This document shows positions 16,514-25,102 of a DNA stretch of 64,000 nt, one piece after another (position 1 is the first letter of the stretch; every line of letters begins with the position of its first letter). Source of the stretch: Paracoccus caeni (GTDB lineage: Bacteria > Pseudomonadota > Alphaproteobacteria > Rhodobacterales > Rhodobacteraceae); assembly GCF_016629665.1 (NCBI RefSeq), contig NZ_JAEPRQ010000004.1:1-64000 (forward strand). The letters run 5' to 3'. The notes beneath the pieces are model-generated. The model did no database searches and was not told where the DNA came from. It was given only the letters and a program-made list of their open reading frames with translations. A program made the position numbers and the translations under genes.

Positions 16514-17497
16514 CTATAGCCACACTCGTTCCAATAGATCGACCCAATTGCGCCCCAAGACCTTCTCGATCTTCGCATCGCCCCAACCCGCCTTCGACAT
16601 CGCGTCCGCAATGTTCGGGAAGTCGCGGATTTGGCGGAAGCCCTTCGGGTTGATCACCTCGCCAAAGGTGGTCAGCGCGCGGCCCGAGCCTTTGTCGTGG
16701 TTCAGCCAGTTGAAGAACGCCTCACCATAGCCCTGGGTGAAATCGGTGCCGATCCCGACAGCGTCTTCGCCGATGATGTTGATAACGTAGTCCATCGCAG
16801 CGACATAATCGGAAATATCTGCGTTTCCGCCTTTTTCCAGAAACGGTGGGAACATCGTCACGCCGACGAAGCCGCCTTTATCGACGATGTAGCGCAGTTC
16901 CTCGTCCGATTTGTTGCGGGGGTGGGACTTCAGCCCCGACGGCAGGCAATGCGAATAGGCGACCGGCGCGGATGAGGCGTCGATCACGTCACGTGATGTC
17001 TTGGGCCCGACGTGGCTCAGATCGCACAGCATGCCGACCCGGTTCATCTCGGCCACGATGTCGCGGCCGAAATCGGACAGGCCGCTGTCGCGGCTTTCAT
17101 AGCAACCGCTGCCGACCCAGTTCTGGGTGTTGTAGGTCATCTGCGCGATCCCGACGCCCAGCGTCTTCAGGATCTCGACATAGCCGACCTTATCCTCGAA
17201 TGCCGAGGTGTTCTGCATCCCAAGGATGATCGCTGTTTTGCCGGCCGCCTTGGCTTGCCTGATATCGGCGACGCTTTCTGCCTTGACGATATGATCCGCA
17301 TAATCGCGAAGCCACTGGTTCCACTGGACAATATTATCCACCGTATCGCCGAAATTTTCCCAAACGCTGCAGGTGCAGTTCGCCGCGGTCAGCCCCGCCT
17401 GCTGCATCTCTTTGAACAGCGGGCCGTCCCATTTTGAAATGATCAACCCATCCACAACGATCGCGTCCTCATAAACGCGGCTGGCGCTGTCTTTCAT
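16514..17497 (-). CDS. Membrane-dipeptidase-like protein of the betaine/dimethylglycine gene group (M19-related)
   Basis: A 327-residue TIM-barrel protein of the renal dipeptidase (M19) superfamily. It resembles the protein next to dgcAB in Pseudomonas, with MCDLSHVGPKTSRDV (here LCDLSH), YSHCLPSGLKSHPRNKSDEE and GIGTDFTQGYGEAFF. The N-terminal metal motif HxD of true dipeptidases is replaced by VVDGLIISKWDG, so one metal site is altered. GGAGG lies five bases before ATG 17497; ATG 17500 directly adjoins. It may act on a methylated glycine derivative or have lost peptidase activity. A palindrome and a V4R gene lie upstream in the same operon. Confidence 0.88.
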   Translation of the reverse strand: MKDSASRVYEDAIVVDGLIISKWDGPLFKEMQQAGLTAANCTCSVWENFGDTVDNIVQWNQWLRDYADHIVKAESVADIRQAKAAGKTAIILGMQNTSAFEDKVGYVEILKTLGVGIAQMTYNTQNWVGSGCYESRDSGLSDFGRDIVAEMNRVGMLCDLSHVGPKTSRDVIDASSAPVAYSHCLPSGLKSHPRNKSDEELRYIVDKGGFVGVTMFPPFLEKGGNADISDYVAAMDYVINIIGEDAVGIGTDFTQGYGEAFFNWLNHDKGSGRALTTFGEVINPKGFRQIRDFPNIADAMSKAGWGDAKIEKVLGRNWVDLLERVWL

Positions 17498-17520
17498 CAT
17501 ATCCTCCGTTCTTGCTATGG

Positions 17521-17544
17521 CCCGCCGGACGGATGCCCGGCGGG
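17521..17544. repeat. Intercistronic GC-rich inverted repeat
   Basis: CCCGCCGG (17521-17528), 8-base loop, CCGGCGGG (17537-17544). TTTTCG follows on the plus strand, but both neighbouring genes are on the minus strand, where no U-tract follows. It may protect or process the mRNA between the V4R and dipeptidase genes, or terminate antisense transcription. Confidence 0.55.
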
Positions 17545-17558
17545 TTTTCGTTTGTGAT

Positions 17559-18089
17559 TCAGGAAAGCGTGCAGGTGACTTCGAACCGGCAATGCGGATC
17601 GCCCGTCGCCGCGCATCGGGTTTCGCGGCAAGAGATCGTCTGCGGGCTGATGCCAAGCGTCTCGCAGACATATTCCATTGCCCCGACGAAGAAGCCTTCG
17701 AAGATGTAACAGGTGGGCGCCTGCGCGCCGCCGCCCGCTTCAAGCACATAGATCGAATCCCGCAGATCGATCACCGCGACCAGTTCGTTCAGATCCAGCC
17801 TGTCGATGCTGAACCGTCCCCAGCCACGTTCGGAAAGGCGCCGCAGGTAGAACTCGAACACGTCGGACGCAGAGGCGCCGGATTGTTCTGCCTGCTTCCG
17901 GCACCAATGCAGCGCGGATTTGCGCCCCGACCGATGCAGGACATCGCTGAAGCCGTCGCGGCCTAGGGCCTGTTCGATCTCGTTATGCATGTTGACCATG
18001 AAGTGGCGCGGCACATACAGCATCGGCAGGCCGTCCGTGCGCCAGATGCCGCTGGCTTCATCCACGTCGATTTCAACTGCTGGTTGCAT
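17559..18089 (-). CDS. V4R (4-vinyl reductase) domain protein, DUF5943-like
   Basis: A 176-residue protein. The C-terminal part has the V4R pattern of spaced Cys (CYIFEGFFVGAMEYVCETLG, then CRETRCAATGDPHCRFEV), a fold that binds small hydrophobic ligands. It matches the small protein encoded beside the dipeptidase-like gene and dgcAB in Pseudomonas. The gap to the dipeptidase gene is about 60 bases and holds a palindrome. A binding or sensory role in betaine or dimethylglycine breakdown is likely from context only; no catalytic residues are evident. Confidence 0.78.
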   Translation of the reverse strand: MQPAVEIDVDEASGIWRTDGLPMLYVPRHFMVNMHNEIEQALGRDGFSDVLHRSGRKSALHWCRKQAEQSGASASDVFEFYLRRLSERGWGRFSIDRLDLNELVAVIDLRDSIYVLEAGGGAQAPTCYIFEGFFVGAMEYVCETLGISPQTISCRETRCAATGDPHCRFEVTCTLS

Positions 18090-18118
18090 CAGTTTTTCCT
18101 TTCGATGTCAGATTGGGA

Positions 18119-19477
18119 TCAGCGCAACGACCGCTGTGGGGCGTAGTCCGCCAGTTCAGCCTCAAGGTCGTCGCCCGCTTCATCCATCAGCGAAATCCGC
18201 GAGGTTTCACGCAGTGCCAGCCCCCCGGCAGCGGCAAGAAGCGTAATGGCCATCAGGTAGATTGCGGGCGCCAGATTGTTGCCGGTCGCGTCGATCAGCC
18301 ATGTCGCCATCAGCGGCGCGGTGCCGCCAAACAGCGTGTAAGAGATGTTGTAGGTGAAGGCCGATGCCGTATAGCGCGTGCGCGTCGGGAAGGTTTCGGA
18401 CATCAGTGTCGCGGTGACCACATTGCTTGTCAGCGCGCCTATGGCCAGCAGAAGCACACCGGGAATGGCCAGCAGCAACTGCCCCGAACTTGCCAGCAGA
18501 AAGGCCGGGATCACCATCAGCAGAAACCATCCGCAGACGAAGGTGATGGTGTTGCGACGGCCAAACCGATCGGACAGCGCGCCCGCCACCGGGCAGAACA
18601 GTGCCGCAAAGACGAGTGCAATCAGCGTCACCAGCAGCGCGCCAGGCCGGGTCAGACCTCCGACGACTTGCAGATAGGTCGCGAAATAGGTGGTGAAGGT
18701 ATAAAACGACAGCGCCGTCAGCGAGATGAAGGCCCCAAGCCGCAGGATCAGACGGCTTTGGCTTTTCAGTGTCTCTCGCAGCGGCGAATGGTTGTGGGTC
18801 TTGTCCTCGGCGGCCATCGCCTTGAACGCGGGTGTTTCTTCCATCCGCCAGCGCAGATACAACCCGATCAGCCCAAGCGGTGCCGCGATCAGGAACGGCA
18901 CGCGCCAGCCCCAACCGGCCATTGCTTCCGCCGACAGGGTGTTTTCCAGAACGAACACCAGCGCCGCCGCCGAAGCGAATGCCGTGAAGGTCGAAACCGG
19001 GATGAAGCTGCCATACCATCCGCGCTTATTGCGGGGCGAATGCTCCATCACATAGGCAATCGATCCGGCATATTCGCCGCCCGCCGAAAAGCCCTGCAGA
19101 CAGCGGAGCAGCGTCAACAAGATCGGTGCAGCGATGCCGATGCTGGCATGGGTGGGCAGCAATCCGATCAGCGTGGTGGCACAGGCCATCAGAAGGATCG
19201 TCAGCGACAGGATGCCCTTCCGGCCCAACCGGTCGCCCAGCACGCCAAAGAAGATCCCGCCCAGCGGTCGCATCGCGAAGGCCACGGCGAAGACGCCAAA
19301 GGTCTTCAACAGGCCCAAGCTGACGCTTTCACTGGGAAAGAATTGGCTGGCGATCACCGTCGCCAGAAAGCCGTAGACGGCGAAATCGAACCATTCGACG
19401 AAGTTGCCGATCGCCGCTGCGCTGATCACCTTGCGCAAGATCGTCGGTGACGTCTGATCCTCGGATACTGTTGTCAT
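18119..19477 (-). CDS. MFS transporter of the metabolite:H+ symporter (MHS/ProP-like) family
   Basis: A 452-residue protein with 12 membrane helices. The first loop GNFVEWFDFAVYGFLATVIA, the family motif RPLGGIFFGVLGDRLGRKGI and QGFSAGGEYAGS are diagnostic of MHS transporters such as ProP and ShiA. The ATG at 19477 has GAGAGGA at good distance. It is the first gene of the leftward set with the V4R and dipeptidase-like genes, so it could import glycine betaine, carnitine or dimethylglycine. A divergent LysR gene lies 408 bases away. Substrate not provable here. Confidence 0.85.
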   Translation of the reverse strand: MTTVSEDQTSPTILRKVISAAAIGNFVEWFDFAVYGFLATVIASQFFPSESVSLGLLKTFGVFAVAFAMRPLGGIFFGVLGDRLGRKGILSLTILLMACATTLIGLLPTHASIGIAAPILLTLLRCLQGFSAGGEYAGSIAYVMEHSPRNKRGWYGSFIPVSTFTAFASAAALVFVLENTLSAEAMAGWGWRVPFLIAAPLGLIGLYLRWRMEETPAFKAMAAEDKTHNHSPLRETLKSQSRLILRLGAFISLTALSFYTFTTYFATYLQVVGGLTRPGALLVTLIALVFAALFCPVAGALSDRFGRRNTITFVCGWFLLMVIPAFLLASSGQLLLAIPGVLLLAIGALTSNVVTATLMSETFPTRTRYTASAFTYNISYTLFGGTAPLMATWLIDATGNNLAPAIYLMAITLLAAAGGLALRETSRISLMDEAGDDLEAELADYAPQRSLR

Positions 19478-19885
19478 GTCCGTTCCTCTCTGTTGGATGC
19501 GCGAGGATGAAACCGACCGGCCCGCAATCTGTGCTGCGGGTTCGTTCATGCCGGGTCGGAACGATCAGGCAGCGCCTATCGATCGGCGTGCCGCCGTTTT
19601 CCGCCTTGGCCTGACGGGGTTCCATCTCGCCTATGTCGGTCGAAGGGACCGAAATCCCCCGTCCTCTTCAGCATGCCCGAGATTTGGGTGACGATGTTCC
19701 TGACACGCCGTGCGCAGGGCGCGGTAATCGCGGAACGGTCGTCATTCGTGCATTCCCTGAAGCTTTGATCATTCTGTGGTCAGGTTCTGTCGCCTGTGAA
19801 ACCAATGATCCGCAGGAAGTCCCGCTTTGTAAAATATCATTTAAGGCGTTATTAAGATCTAGATGGAATAAATCTAAAGCATCCG
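19478..19885. other. Divergent control region between MHS transporter and lysR
   Basis: No credible gene. The right end (about 19825-19875) is AT-rich and contains AATATCATTTAAGG and TTATTAAGATCTAGATGG, with a nearly symmetric AAGATCTAGAT core of the kind LysR proteins bind. It presumably carries the promoters of both genes. No clear terminator was seen. Confidence 0.4.
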
Positions 19886-20827
19886 ATGAGCCTTGATCTT
19901 CGTCACCTGCGCGCCTTCGACACCCTCGCCCGCGAGCTGCATTTTGGTCGCGCGTCTGAAAGCCTGCGCATCGCGCAGCCCGCTTTGACCAAAACGATCC
20001 AGCAGCTGGAAGATCATATCGGCGCGCCGCTTCTGCGACGCTCGACCCGCCGGGTCGAACTGACCGAGGCCGGGCGCGTCTTTCTGACCGAAATCTCGAA
20101 CCTCTCTGCCCAGATCGACCTTGCCGTCGAACGCGCGCGCAAGGCATCGCGTGGCGTTCGTGGGGAACTGCGCGTGGCCTATACCGACTTCGCGATCAAC
20201 GGCAGCCTTCCGGTTTTTCTAAGGGAATTCAACGCCGCACACCGCGACATCCATCTGGATCTGATCTTCATGCCGACGATCCATCAGCACGAGGCGATCT
20301 TGCAGCACCGGATCGATATCGGGTTTCTGTATGGCGTCTCGGATCAGCAACCGATCAGCAGCCTGACCTTTGACGAAAACGATTATGTCGCGGTGCTGCC
20401 TGAAAACCACCCGCTCGCGGCACGCGATCATCTGACGTTGCAGGATCTGCGCGACGAAAAGTTCGTCTTCGGCACCGGCGACAGCTGGATCATCTTCCGC
20501 CAACAGGTCTTCGCAAAATGCCGCGCGCGGGGCTTTTTTCCAGACATATCGCTTGAAGCGACCAGCAGTGACGGAATCTTCGCCTTGGTCATCGTCGGGG
20601 CTGGCATCGCAATCTATTCAAGCTGCATCGGCAACATGCCCCGCCAAGGCATCGCGATCCGGCAGTTGGTGGACATGGAAGACAAACTGCCAATCACCGC
20701 CGTCTGGGAACGGGGCAACACCTCGGAAGAGCTGAACACGTTCCTGCGGTTTTTACGGCGCAGACGACCGTTGCTTGCAGAACCTAGATGTTCGGTCCCG
20801 GCATCTGGTGGATCGGATTTACGATGA
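19886..20827 (+). CDS. LysR family regulator with a 3' end altered by an IS relic
   Basis: A 313-residue LysR regulator. The winged helix is complete (LRHLRAFDTLARELHFGRAS, IAQPALTKTIQQLEDHIGAP, LLRRSTRRVELTEAG) and the effector domain runs to LNTFLRFLRRRRP. The last 15 or so residues (AEPRCSVPASGGSDLR) are encoded on the strand opposite to an IS3 transposase remnant (20784-20983), so the native tail was probably replaced. The essential domains remain. It is divergent from the MHS transporter gene and is its most likely regulator. Confidence 0.87.
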   Translation: MSLDLRHLRAFDTLARELHFGRASESLRIAQPALTKTIQQLEDHIGAPLLRRSTRRVELTEAGRVFLTEISNLSAQIDLAVERARKASRGVRGELRVAYTDFAINGSLPVFLREFNAAHRDIHLDLIFMPTIHQHEAILQHRIDIGFLYGVSDQQPISSLTFDENDYVAVLPENHPLAARDHLTLQDLRDEKFVFGTGDSWIIFRQQVFAKCRARGFFPDISLEATSSDGIFALVIVGAGIAIYSSCIGNMPRQGIAIRQLVDMEDKLPITAVWERGNTSEELNTFLRFLRRRRPLLAEPRCSVPASGGSDLR

Positions 20828-20983
20828 ATCGATTCCGGCTCCGACGTCTGATGTGAATGCCGTTCTGACGCATTAAACGGCCAACGTGACGCTGACCGAC
20901 CTGTAGACCCAACTTGTTCAACTCCTCGGTCATGCGAGGTCGTCCTTAGCTGCCCAAGCTTAGCCGGTGTTGGTCCTTGACCT
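20784..20983 (-). pseudogene. IS3-family OrfB transposase remnant
   Basis: On the minus strand the frame reads VKDQHRLSLGS, stop, GRPRMTEELNKLGLQVGQ, RHVGRLMRQNGIHIRRRSRN, RFIVNPIHQMPGPNI, stop. This is the HTH_21 region of IS3-type OrfB, where the stop stands in place of the Tyr of SYGRPRM. Only about 60 codons survive; the catalytic DDE domain is gone. It overlaps the last 44 bases of lysR in antisense and touches the stop codon of the kinase/phosphatase gene. Confidence 0.85.
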
Positions 20984-22678
20984 CTAGCCGGTCATCGCCC
21001 TGACGATGACGCTTGCATTGTCAGGCGCACCAAGGCGCAGGACTTCCTCCATGATCGCATCTGCCGCCGCCTGGGGCGTCGTTGCCAAGGTGCAAATCTC
21101 TGCCAGTCGCTCGACAGAAAGCACCTCACCGACGCCATCGCTTGCCAGAACAAGACAACCTGTCGAAGCGGCAGGCGGCAGATCTAGGATTTCGGGCTCA
21201 TGCGATATGGCGGGTGTGAGCGCAGGCAAGCCAAGTGCTCTGGTCAAGGCGATGCCGCCCGCTCCGTCCGCACCATAGACGCGCAGTGGCCCCCAGGGCA
21301 CCATTTCGCCGCTGTCCATCATCCGCGTTTCGCGCCGCACTGCGCCGCCTGCGGCCGTCACCCTTGCCGCCTCGGGTTCGCTGGTTGGATGATGGGCGCG
21401 GATCAGCGGACTTGGAGCAACCTTGTCAATCGACCAGGCAGGTGAATCGCCCGTCCAGCCGATGTCCACGCTTTCGGGGCCGATCACGACAACGGTAGCG
21501 GTCGTTCCACTTGTCACGGCGGGGTCAAGGCGTCGCAATCGGGCCTGCACCCCGACAAAGGCATGGCGGATCGCCGCAGCCGGCGCTTCGCGCGACAGCG
21601 CATCCTTCAGCATCAGCGCGAGCGAATGGGCCGCAAAACGGCTGGCGCGATCACCGCGTAGCCCGTCAAACACCGCAAGAATCTGGTATCCGCCCGCATC
21701 GAGGACGCAAAGCGCATCCTCCATGGCCGGGCGCTGCCTGCCAATTGTGGCCGCCATCCCGATCCCCTGCACGCCACAGCCGGATTGGGACTGCACTGGC
21801 GTCACGGGCAGGGATATTCCCGTCAGCGCCCGGTGAATTTCCGCGAAGTCGGGGCGCTGATCCGGATCGGCAGCCAGACAGCGGTAGGCGAGATCGCGCA
21901 ATTCCAGGTCCGGGCTCCGCCAGTCCGGCCGCAGTCCTTGGGTCTTTACCTTTGCACCGAACTCCTCGGCTGTCATGGTCCCGGGCAGGCCCGTCGCGAC
22001 CTGTGGGAAGGGCCGCGCGCCGCCATTCGCGACCTCGTGGATCAGAATGCCGAAGGCGTAGACATCAACGCGGTGGTCATAGGGCTGCCACGCCAGCAGT
22101 TCCGGCGCCATGTGGAACAAAGAACCGACCGGTTCGTGAAGGCGCGATCCGGGCGGCAGAGCGATTGCCCGGTCGAAATCGGCGATCCGCACCTCGGGGT
22201 CTGGTCCATCAGCGAACACCAACACATTTTCAGCCTTCAGATCCCGGTGCATGATCCCCCGCGCGTGCAGGCCCGCCATCGCCGAGGCGATCTGGGCAAG
22301 GATGCCGCGCGTGACCGTGGGCTCGGGCGGCCTCGGTTCACCGCGCTCATCCCGCAGGAAACGTGCAAGCTCGCCATGCGGGGCATAGTCATAGGCCCGA
22401 GCCAGATGATCGGCGGTCCCGGCGACTTCTCTAAGCGCGACCAGCCCTTCAGATCGCCCGAAGGCGCCAAGGCGGGCGTAAACGTCCAGCTCGGGCATCA
22501 CGTCCTCGGCCTTCTCCCAGGGAGTCAGCTTCCAGATCAGTTCCGGCCGGGCGGGATCGCGCACCAGAACCGTGGTATTAGGCAGTATGCGCCCCCGCGG
22601 CGGCGGCACCGGTCCGCCAAGCGGCAGAGCCAACAAGCGCGGTGAATCTGTGGGTGGAAGAATATAGAGGCCGGTCAT
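20984..22678 (-). CDS. Bifunctional Ser/Thr protein kinase/PP2C-type phosphatase
   Basis: A 564-residue fusion. The N-terminal kinase domain has MHRDLKAENVLVF (catalytic loop), VGSLFHMAPELLAWQPYDHR (APE) and DVYAFGILIHEVANG; the magnesium motif is DFD rather than DFG. The C-terminal PP2C domain has MEDALCV, AVFDGLRGDRAS, LASDGVGEVLS and APDNASVIV. Such fusions can set the phosphorylation state of one target in both directions. It is the last gene of the formate block and may control the adjacent OFA transporter; similar fusions stand next to nitrate transporters in Pseudomonas. ATG 22678 is preferred over TTG 22702. An IS relic adjoins the 3' end. Confidence 0.85.
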   Translation of the reverse strand: MTGLYILPPTDSPRLLALPLGGPVPPPRGRILPNTTVLVRDPARPELIWKLTPWEKAEDVMPELDVYARLGAFGRSEGLVALREVAGTADHLARAYDYAPHGELARFLRDERGEPRPPEPTVTRGILAQIASAMAGLHARGIMHRDLKAENVLVFADGPDPEVRIADFDRAIALPPGSRLHEPVGSLFHMAPELLAWQPYDHRVDVYAFGILIHEVANGGARPFPQVATGLPGTMTAEEFGAKVKTQGLRPDWRSPDLELRDLAYRCLAADPDQRPDFAEIHRALTGISLPVTPVQSQSGCGVQGIGMAATIGRQRPAMEDALCVLDAGGYQILAVFDGLRGDRASRFAAHSLALMLKDALSREAPAAAIRHAFVGVQARLRRLDPAVTSGTTATVVVIGPESVDIGWTGDSPAWSIDKVAPSPLIRAHHPTSEPEAARVTAAGGAVRRETRMMDSGEMVPWGPLRVYGADGAGGIALTRALGLPALTPAISHEPEILDLPPAASTGCLVLASDGVGEVLSVERLAEICTLATTPQAAADAIMEEVLRLGAPDNASVIVRAMTG

Positions 22679-22699
22679 GTCTGAAGTCCCTGTCTGTCG

Positions 22700-22737
22700 C
22701 AAAGAAAAGGCGCGCGGACCTGCATGGTCTGCACGCC
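22700..22737 (-). terminator. Terminator behind the OFA transporter gene
   Basis: On the minus strand GGCGTGCAGACC (22737-22726), loop ATGCA, GGTCCGCGCGCC (22720-22709), then TTTTCTTTG. Twelve pairs with one mismatch and one G-U. It would partly insulate the kinase/phosphatase gene from the upstream genes. Confidence 0.8.
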
Positions 22738-22759
22738 TTGGGGTTTGATGACCGTCCGA

Positions 22760-24421
22760 TCAGTTGAACAGAGCTGCAGTCTTCAGGACTGTTGTCCAGA
22801 CACCCCAAGCGAGCGGGATGCCCACCGCGGCCCAGGCCAGTGCCGCCGTCAGATCGAACCGGCCCCGGTCGATGCCGAAGGAGCCACTGCGAATTTCACC
22901 CGCCTGGGTCCCGTTGGACTGCAGGGCCGCGACTTCATCGGCCGACATGAACCACCTCTCGCCCAACGGTCGCACCAGCGCATTGGCCAGAAGGCCAAGC
23001 GCCAGGAAGCCCGCAAGGATATACATGGTGTTGTCATAGACCAACGCCCGCTCAACGCCTGCGTTGATCTGCGCCTCACGGATGTAGTTGACGACAACTG
23101 GCCCGACGATCCCGGCAGTGGCCCAGGCGGTCAGCAGCCGGCCATGGATCGCGCCTACGAACTGGGTGCCGAAGATATCGGCCAGATAGGCCGGCACGGT
23201 CGAGAAGCCGCCACCATACATCGACAGAATGATGCAGACCATGGCGACAAACAAAACCTGGCTGCCCATATGCGCCACCGTCGGCAGAAGCGCGTAAAGA
23301 GCAATCCCCAGACCGAAGAAGATGAAATAGGTGGTCTTGCGACCAAGCCGGTCAGATGCCGAGGCCCAAGCGATACGGCCGCCGATATTGAACAGCGACA
23401 AAAGTCCCGCGAACCCGGCAGCGATTGCGGCAATCGCTGCCTTCTGATCGCCGTTCAGTTCGGTGAAGCTCAGCTCCGGCAGACCAATCAGGCGACCGCC
23501 GAAGATCTCCTGCAACATAGGCGAGGCCATGCCGATCACGCCGATCCCGGCGGAAACGTTCAGGCAGAGCACCGCCCAGATCAGCCAGAACTGCGGTGTC
23601 TTGTGTGCGTCGCGCAGATGGACGTGATGCTGGGTGATCATGGCCGCTTTTTTCGGGTCTACCTTCGGCTCCCATCCCTCGGGCTTCCATCCAGCTGGCG
23701 GCACCCGGTAACCAAAAGCACCGGCCATCATGAAGACGACGTAGATCGCCGCCATGACAAGGAAGGTCTGCCAGACGCCCACGCCGGTGTCTGATGCAAA
23801 ATGGCGCATCAACGCATCGGCCAGAGGCGCGCCGATCATCGCACCGCCGCCGAAGCCCATGATCGCCATGCCAGTTGCAAGACCGCGCCTGTCGGGGAAC
23901 CATTTGATCAGCGTCGAGACTGGCGAGATGTAGCCCAGCCCCAGTCCGATACCCCCGATGAAGCCGGAACCGATCCACATCAGCCAGAGCTGATGGGTCA
24001 TGATGCCGATGGCTGCCAGCACCATGCCGCCACACCAGCAGAGCGCAGCCACGAACCCGGCCTTGCGAGGTCCGGCGACTTCAAGCCAGCCGCCCCAGAT
24101 CGCTGCAGAAGACCCGAGCAGGACGAAGAACAGGGTGTAGATCCAGCCGAGGTCAGCCACGCGCCAGTCACAGCTTGTGGTGAACAGCGCGGTCATCAGC
24201 CCCATTCCCTCGCAGACCACGGGATCAGTCACCCCGATGGCGCGCGACAGAGGCAGCCAGAAGACCGAGAAACCGTAGGCCATGCCGATGCACAGATGGA
24301 TCGCCAATGCGGCAGGCGGCACGAGCCAGCGGTTGAAGCCCGGCCTGGCAATGGTTCTTTCGCGGGACAGAAGTGCGGTCGTGCCGCCGCTATCCCCCCA
24401 TATTTCTTGAGTGGCTGTCAT
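22760..24421 (-). CDS. OFA-type MFS transporter (oxalate/formate antiporter family)
   Basis: A 553-residue transporter with 12 or more helices. The first helix region AIHLCIGMAYGFSVFWLPLS, GIGLGLGYISPVSTLIKWFP and the MAIMGFGGGAMIGAPLADAL segment are those of the OFA family, as are the extended loop DPKKAAMITQHHVHLRDAHK and the helix start FNIGGRIAWASASDRLGRK. OFA members exchange oxalate and formate or take up other small carboxylates. Formate dehydrogenase lies two genes upstream, so formate is the first guess. The protein is longer than most OFA members because of its central loop and C-terminal helix. Confidence 0.85.
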   Translation of the reverse strand: MTATQEIWGDSGGTTALLSRERTIARPGFNRWLVPPAALAIHLCIGMAYGFSVFWLPLSRAIGVTDPVVCEGMGLMTALFTTSCDWRVADLGWIYTLFFVLLGSSAAIWGGWLEVAGPRKAGFVAALCWCGGMVLAAIGIMTHQLWLMWIGSGFIGGIGLGLGYISPVSTLIKWFPDRRGLATGMAIMGFGGGAMIGAPLADALMRHFASDTGVGVWQTFLVMAAIYVVFMMAGAFGYRVPPAGWKPEGWEPKVDPKKAAMITQHHVHLRDAHKTPQFWLIWAVLCLNVSAGIGVIGMASPMLQEIFGGRLIGLPELSFTELNGDQKAAIAAIAAGFAGLLSLFNIGGRIAWASASDRLGRKTTYFIFFGLGIALYALLPTVAHMGSQVLFVAMVCIILSMYGGGFSTVPAYLADIFGTQFVGAIHGRLLTAWATAGIVGPVVVNYIREAQINAGVERALVYDNTMYILAGFLALGLLANALVRPLGERWFMSADEVAALQSNGTQAGEIRSGSFGIDRGRFDLTAALAWAAVGIPLAWGVWTTVLKTAALFN

Positions 24422-24526
24422 GTTTCCTCCCTCGACCGGTTTTCCGGATTCAAGGCGAAGAGCCGACAGCCTCCTCCTGGCCCGCGGCAGATCGCCCGGT
24501 TGAATGGCCGCGCAGGGCCGGCCTCC

Positions 24527-25042
24527 TCAAGCCGGCCAGGCGCGTTTCGATACGAAGCGGTGATAGATGAACGCGACCAGAAGCAGGATCAGCGCGCCCG
24601 CGATGATGGGCAAAGCCAGGAAAGACCAGCCTGCCCCGGTCATGATGACGACCAGCGGGTTGCCACCCGCTGGCGGATGCAAGGTTTCGGTAAACTGCAT
24701 CGCGGCGATGCCCAGCCCCACTCCGATGCCCATGGCCAGAACGCCGTCACCGATGAATGTCAGCGCCAGAAGACCCATGAGCGCGGTCAGGAAATGGCCT
24801 CCTACCACATTGCGGGGCCGTGCCAATGGACTGGCAGGCAACGCAAAAAGAAGAACACAGCTTGCCCCGAACGGTGCAATCAGCAGCAACTGGTTGAGGG
24901 ACGTGGTCAGTGTTGCCAGCAGCCAGATCGCCAGCGCGCCACCCAGACCAGATACAAGGGCCGGTAAGCCGTTCTTGCGGATGTAAAGCGTGATCGCTTC
25001 GATGGTGGAAACCGATTGTTCGGTGTTGATCTCGGATGACAT
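24527..25042 (-). CDS. HPP family membrane protein
   Basis: A 171-residue protein with four to five membrane helices and the defining motif FTETLHPPAGGNPLVVIMTG near residue 120; PFGASCVLLFALPASPLARP is also conserved. HPP proteins include a chloroplast nitrite transporter, and their role in bacteria is poorly known. It lies between formate dehydrogenase (60 bases upstream) and the OFA transporter (105 bases downstream). Transport or leakage of a small anion such as formate is an inference. Confidence 0.85.
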   Translation of the reverse strand: MSSEINTEQSVSTIEAITLYIRKNGLPALVSGLGGALAIWLLATLTTSLNQLLLIAPFGASCVLLFALPASPLARPRNVVGGHFLTALMGLLALTFIGDGVLAMGIGVGLGIAAMQFTETLHPPAGGNPLVVIMTGAGWSFLALPIIAGALILLLVAFIYHRFVSKRAWPA

Positions 25043-25062
25043 GGGGGACCCCCCGGCTGAAC

Positions 25063-25093
25063 GGGAAACCCGCGCGGATTTGCCCCGCGCGGG
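25063..25093 (-). terminator. Intercistronic hairpin behind formate dehydrogenase
   Basis: CCCGCGCGG (25069-25077), 7-base loop, CCGCGCGGG (25085-25093). On the minus strand TTTCCC follows, a short U-tract, so it may be a leaky terminator that gives formate dehydrogenase more transcript than the membrane proteins downstream. Confidence 0.6.
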
Positions 25094-25102
25094 AGTTTAC
25101 GG

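Noticed and set aside
17521..17550. GC hairpin followed by TTTTCG taken as a terminator
   Set aside because: The U-tract is on the plus strand while both flanking genes are on the minus strand; kept only as an inverted repeat.
18113..19450. A 445-codon plus-strand frame opposite the MHS transporter
   Set aside because: Low-complexity Arg/Gln/Gly composition and exact antisense position to a clear transporter gene.
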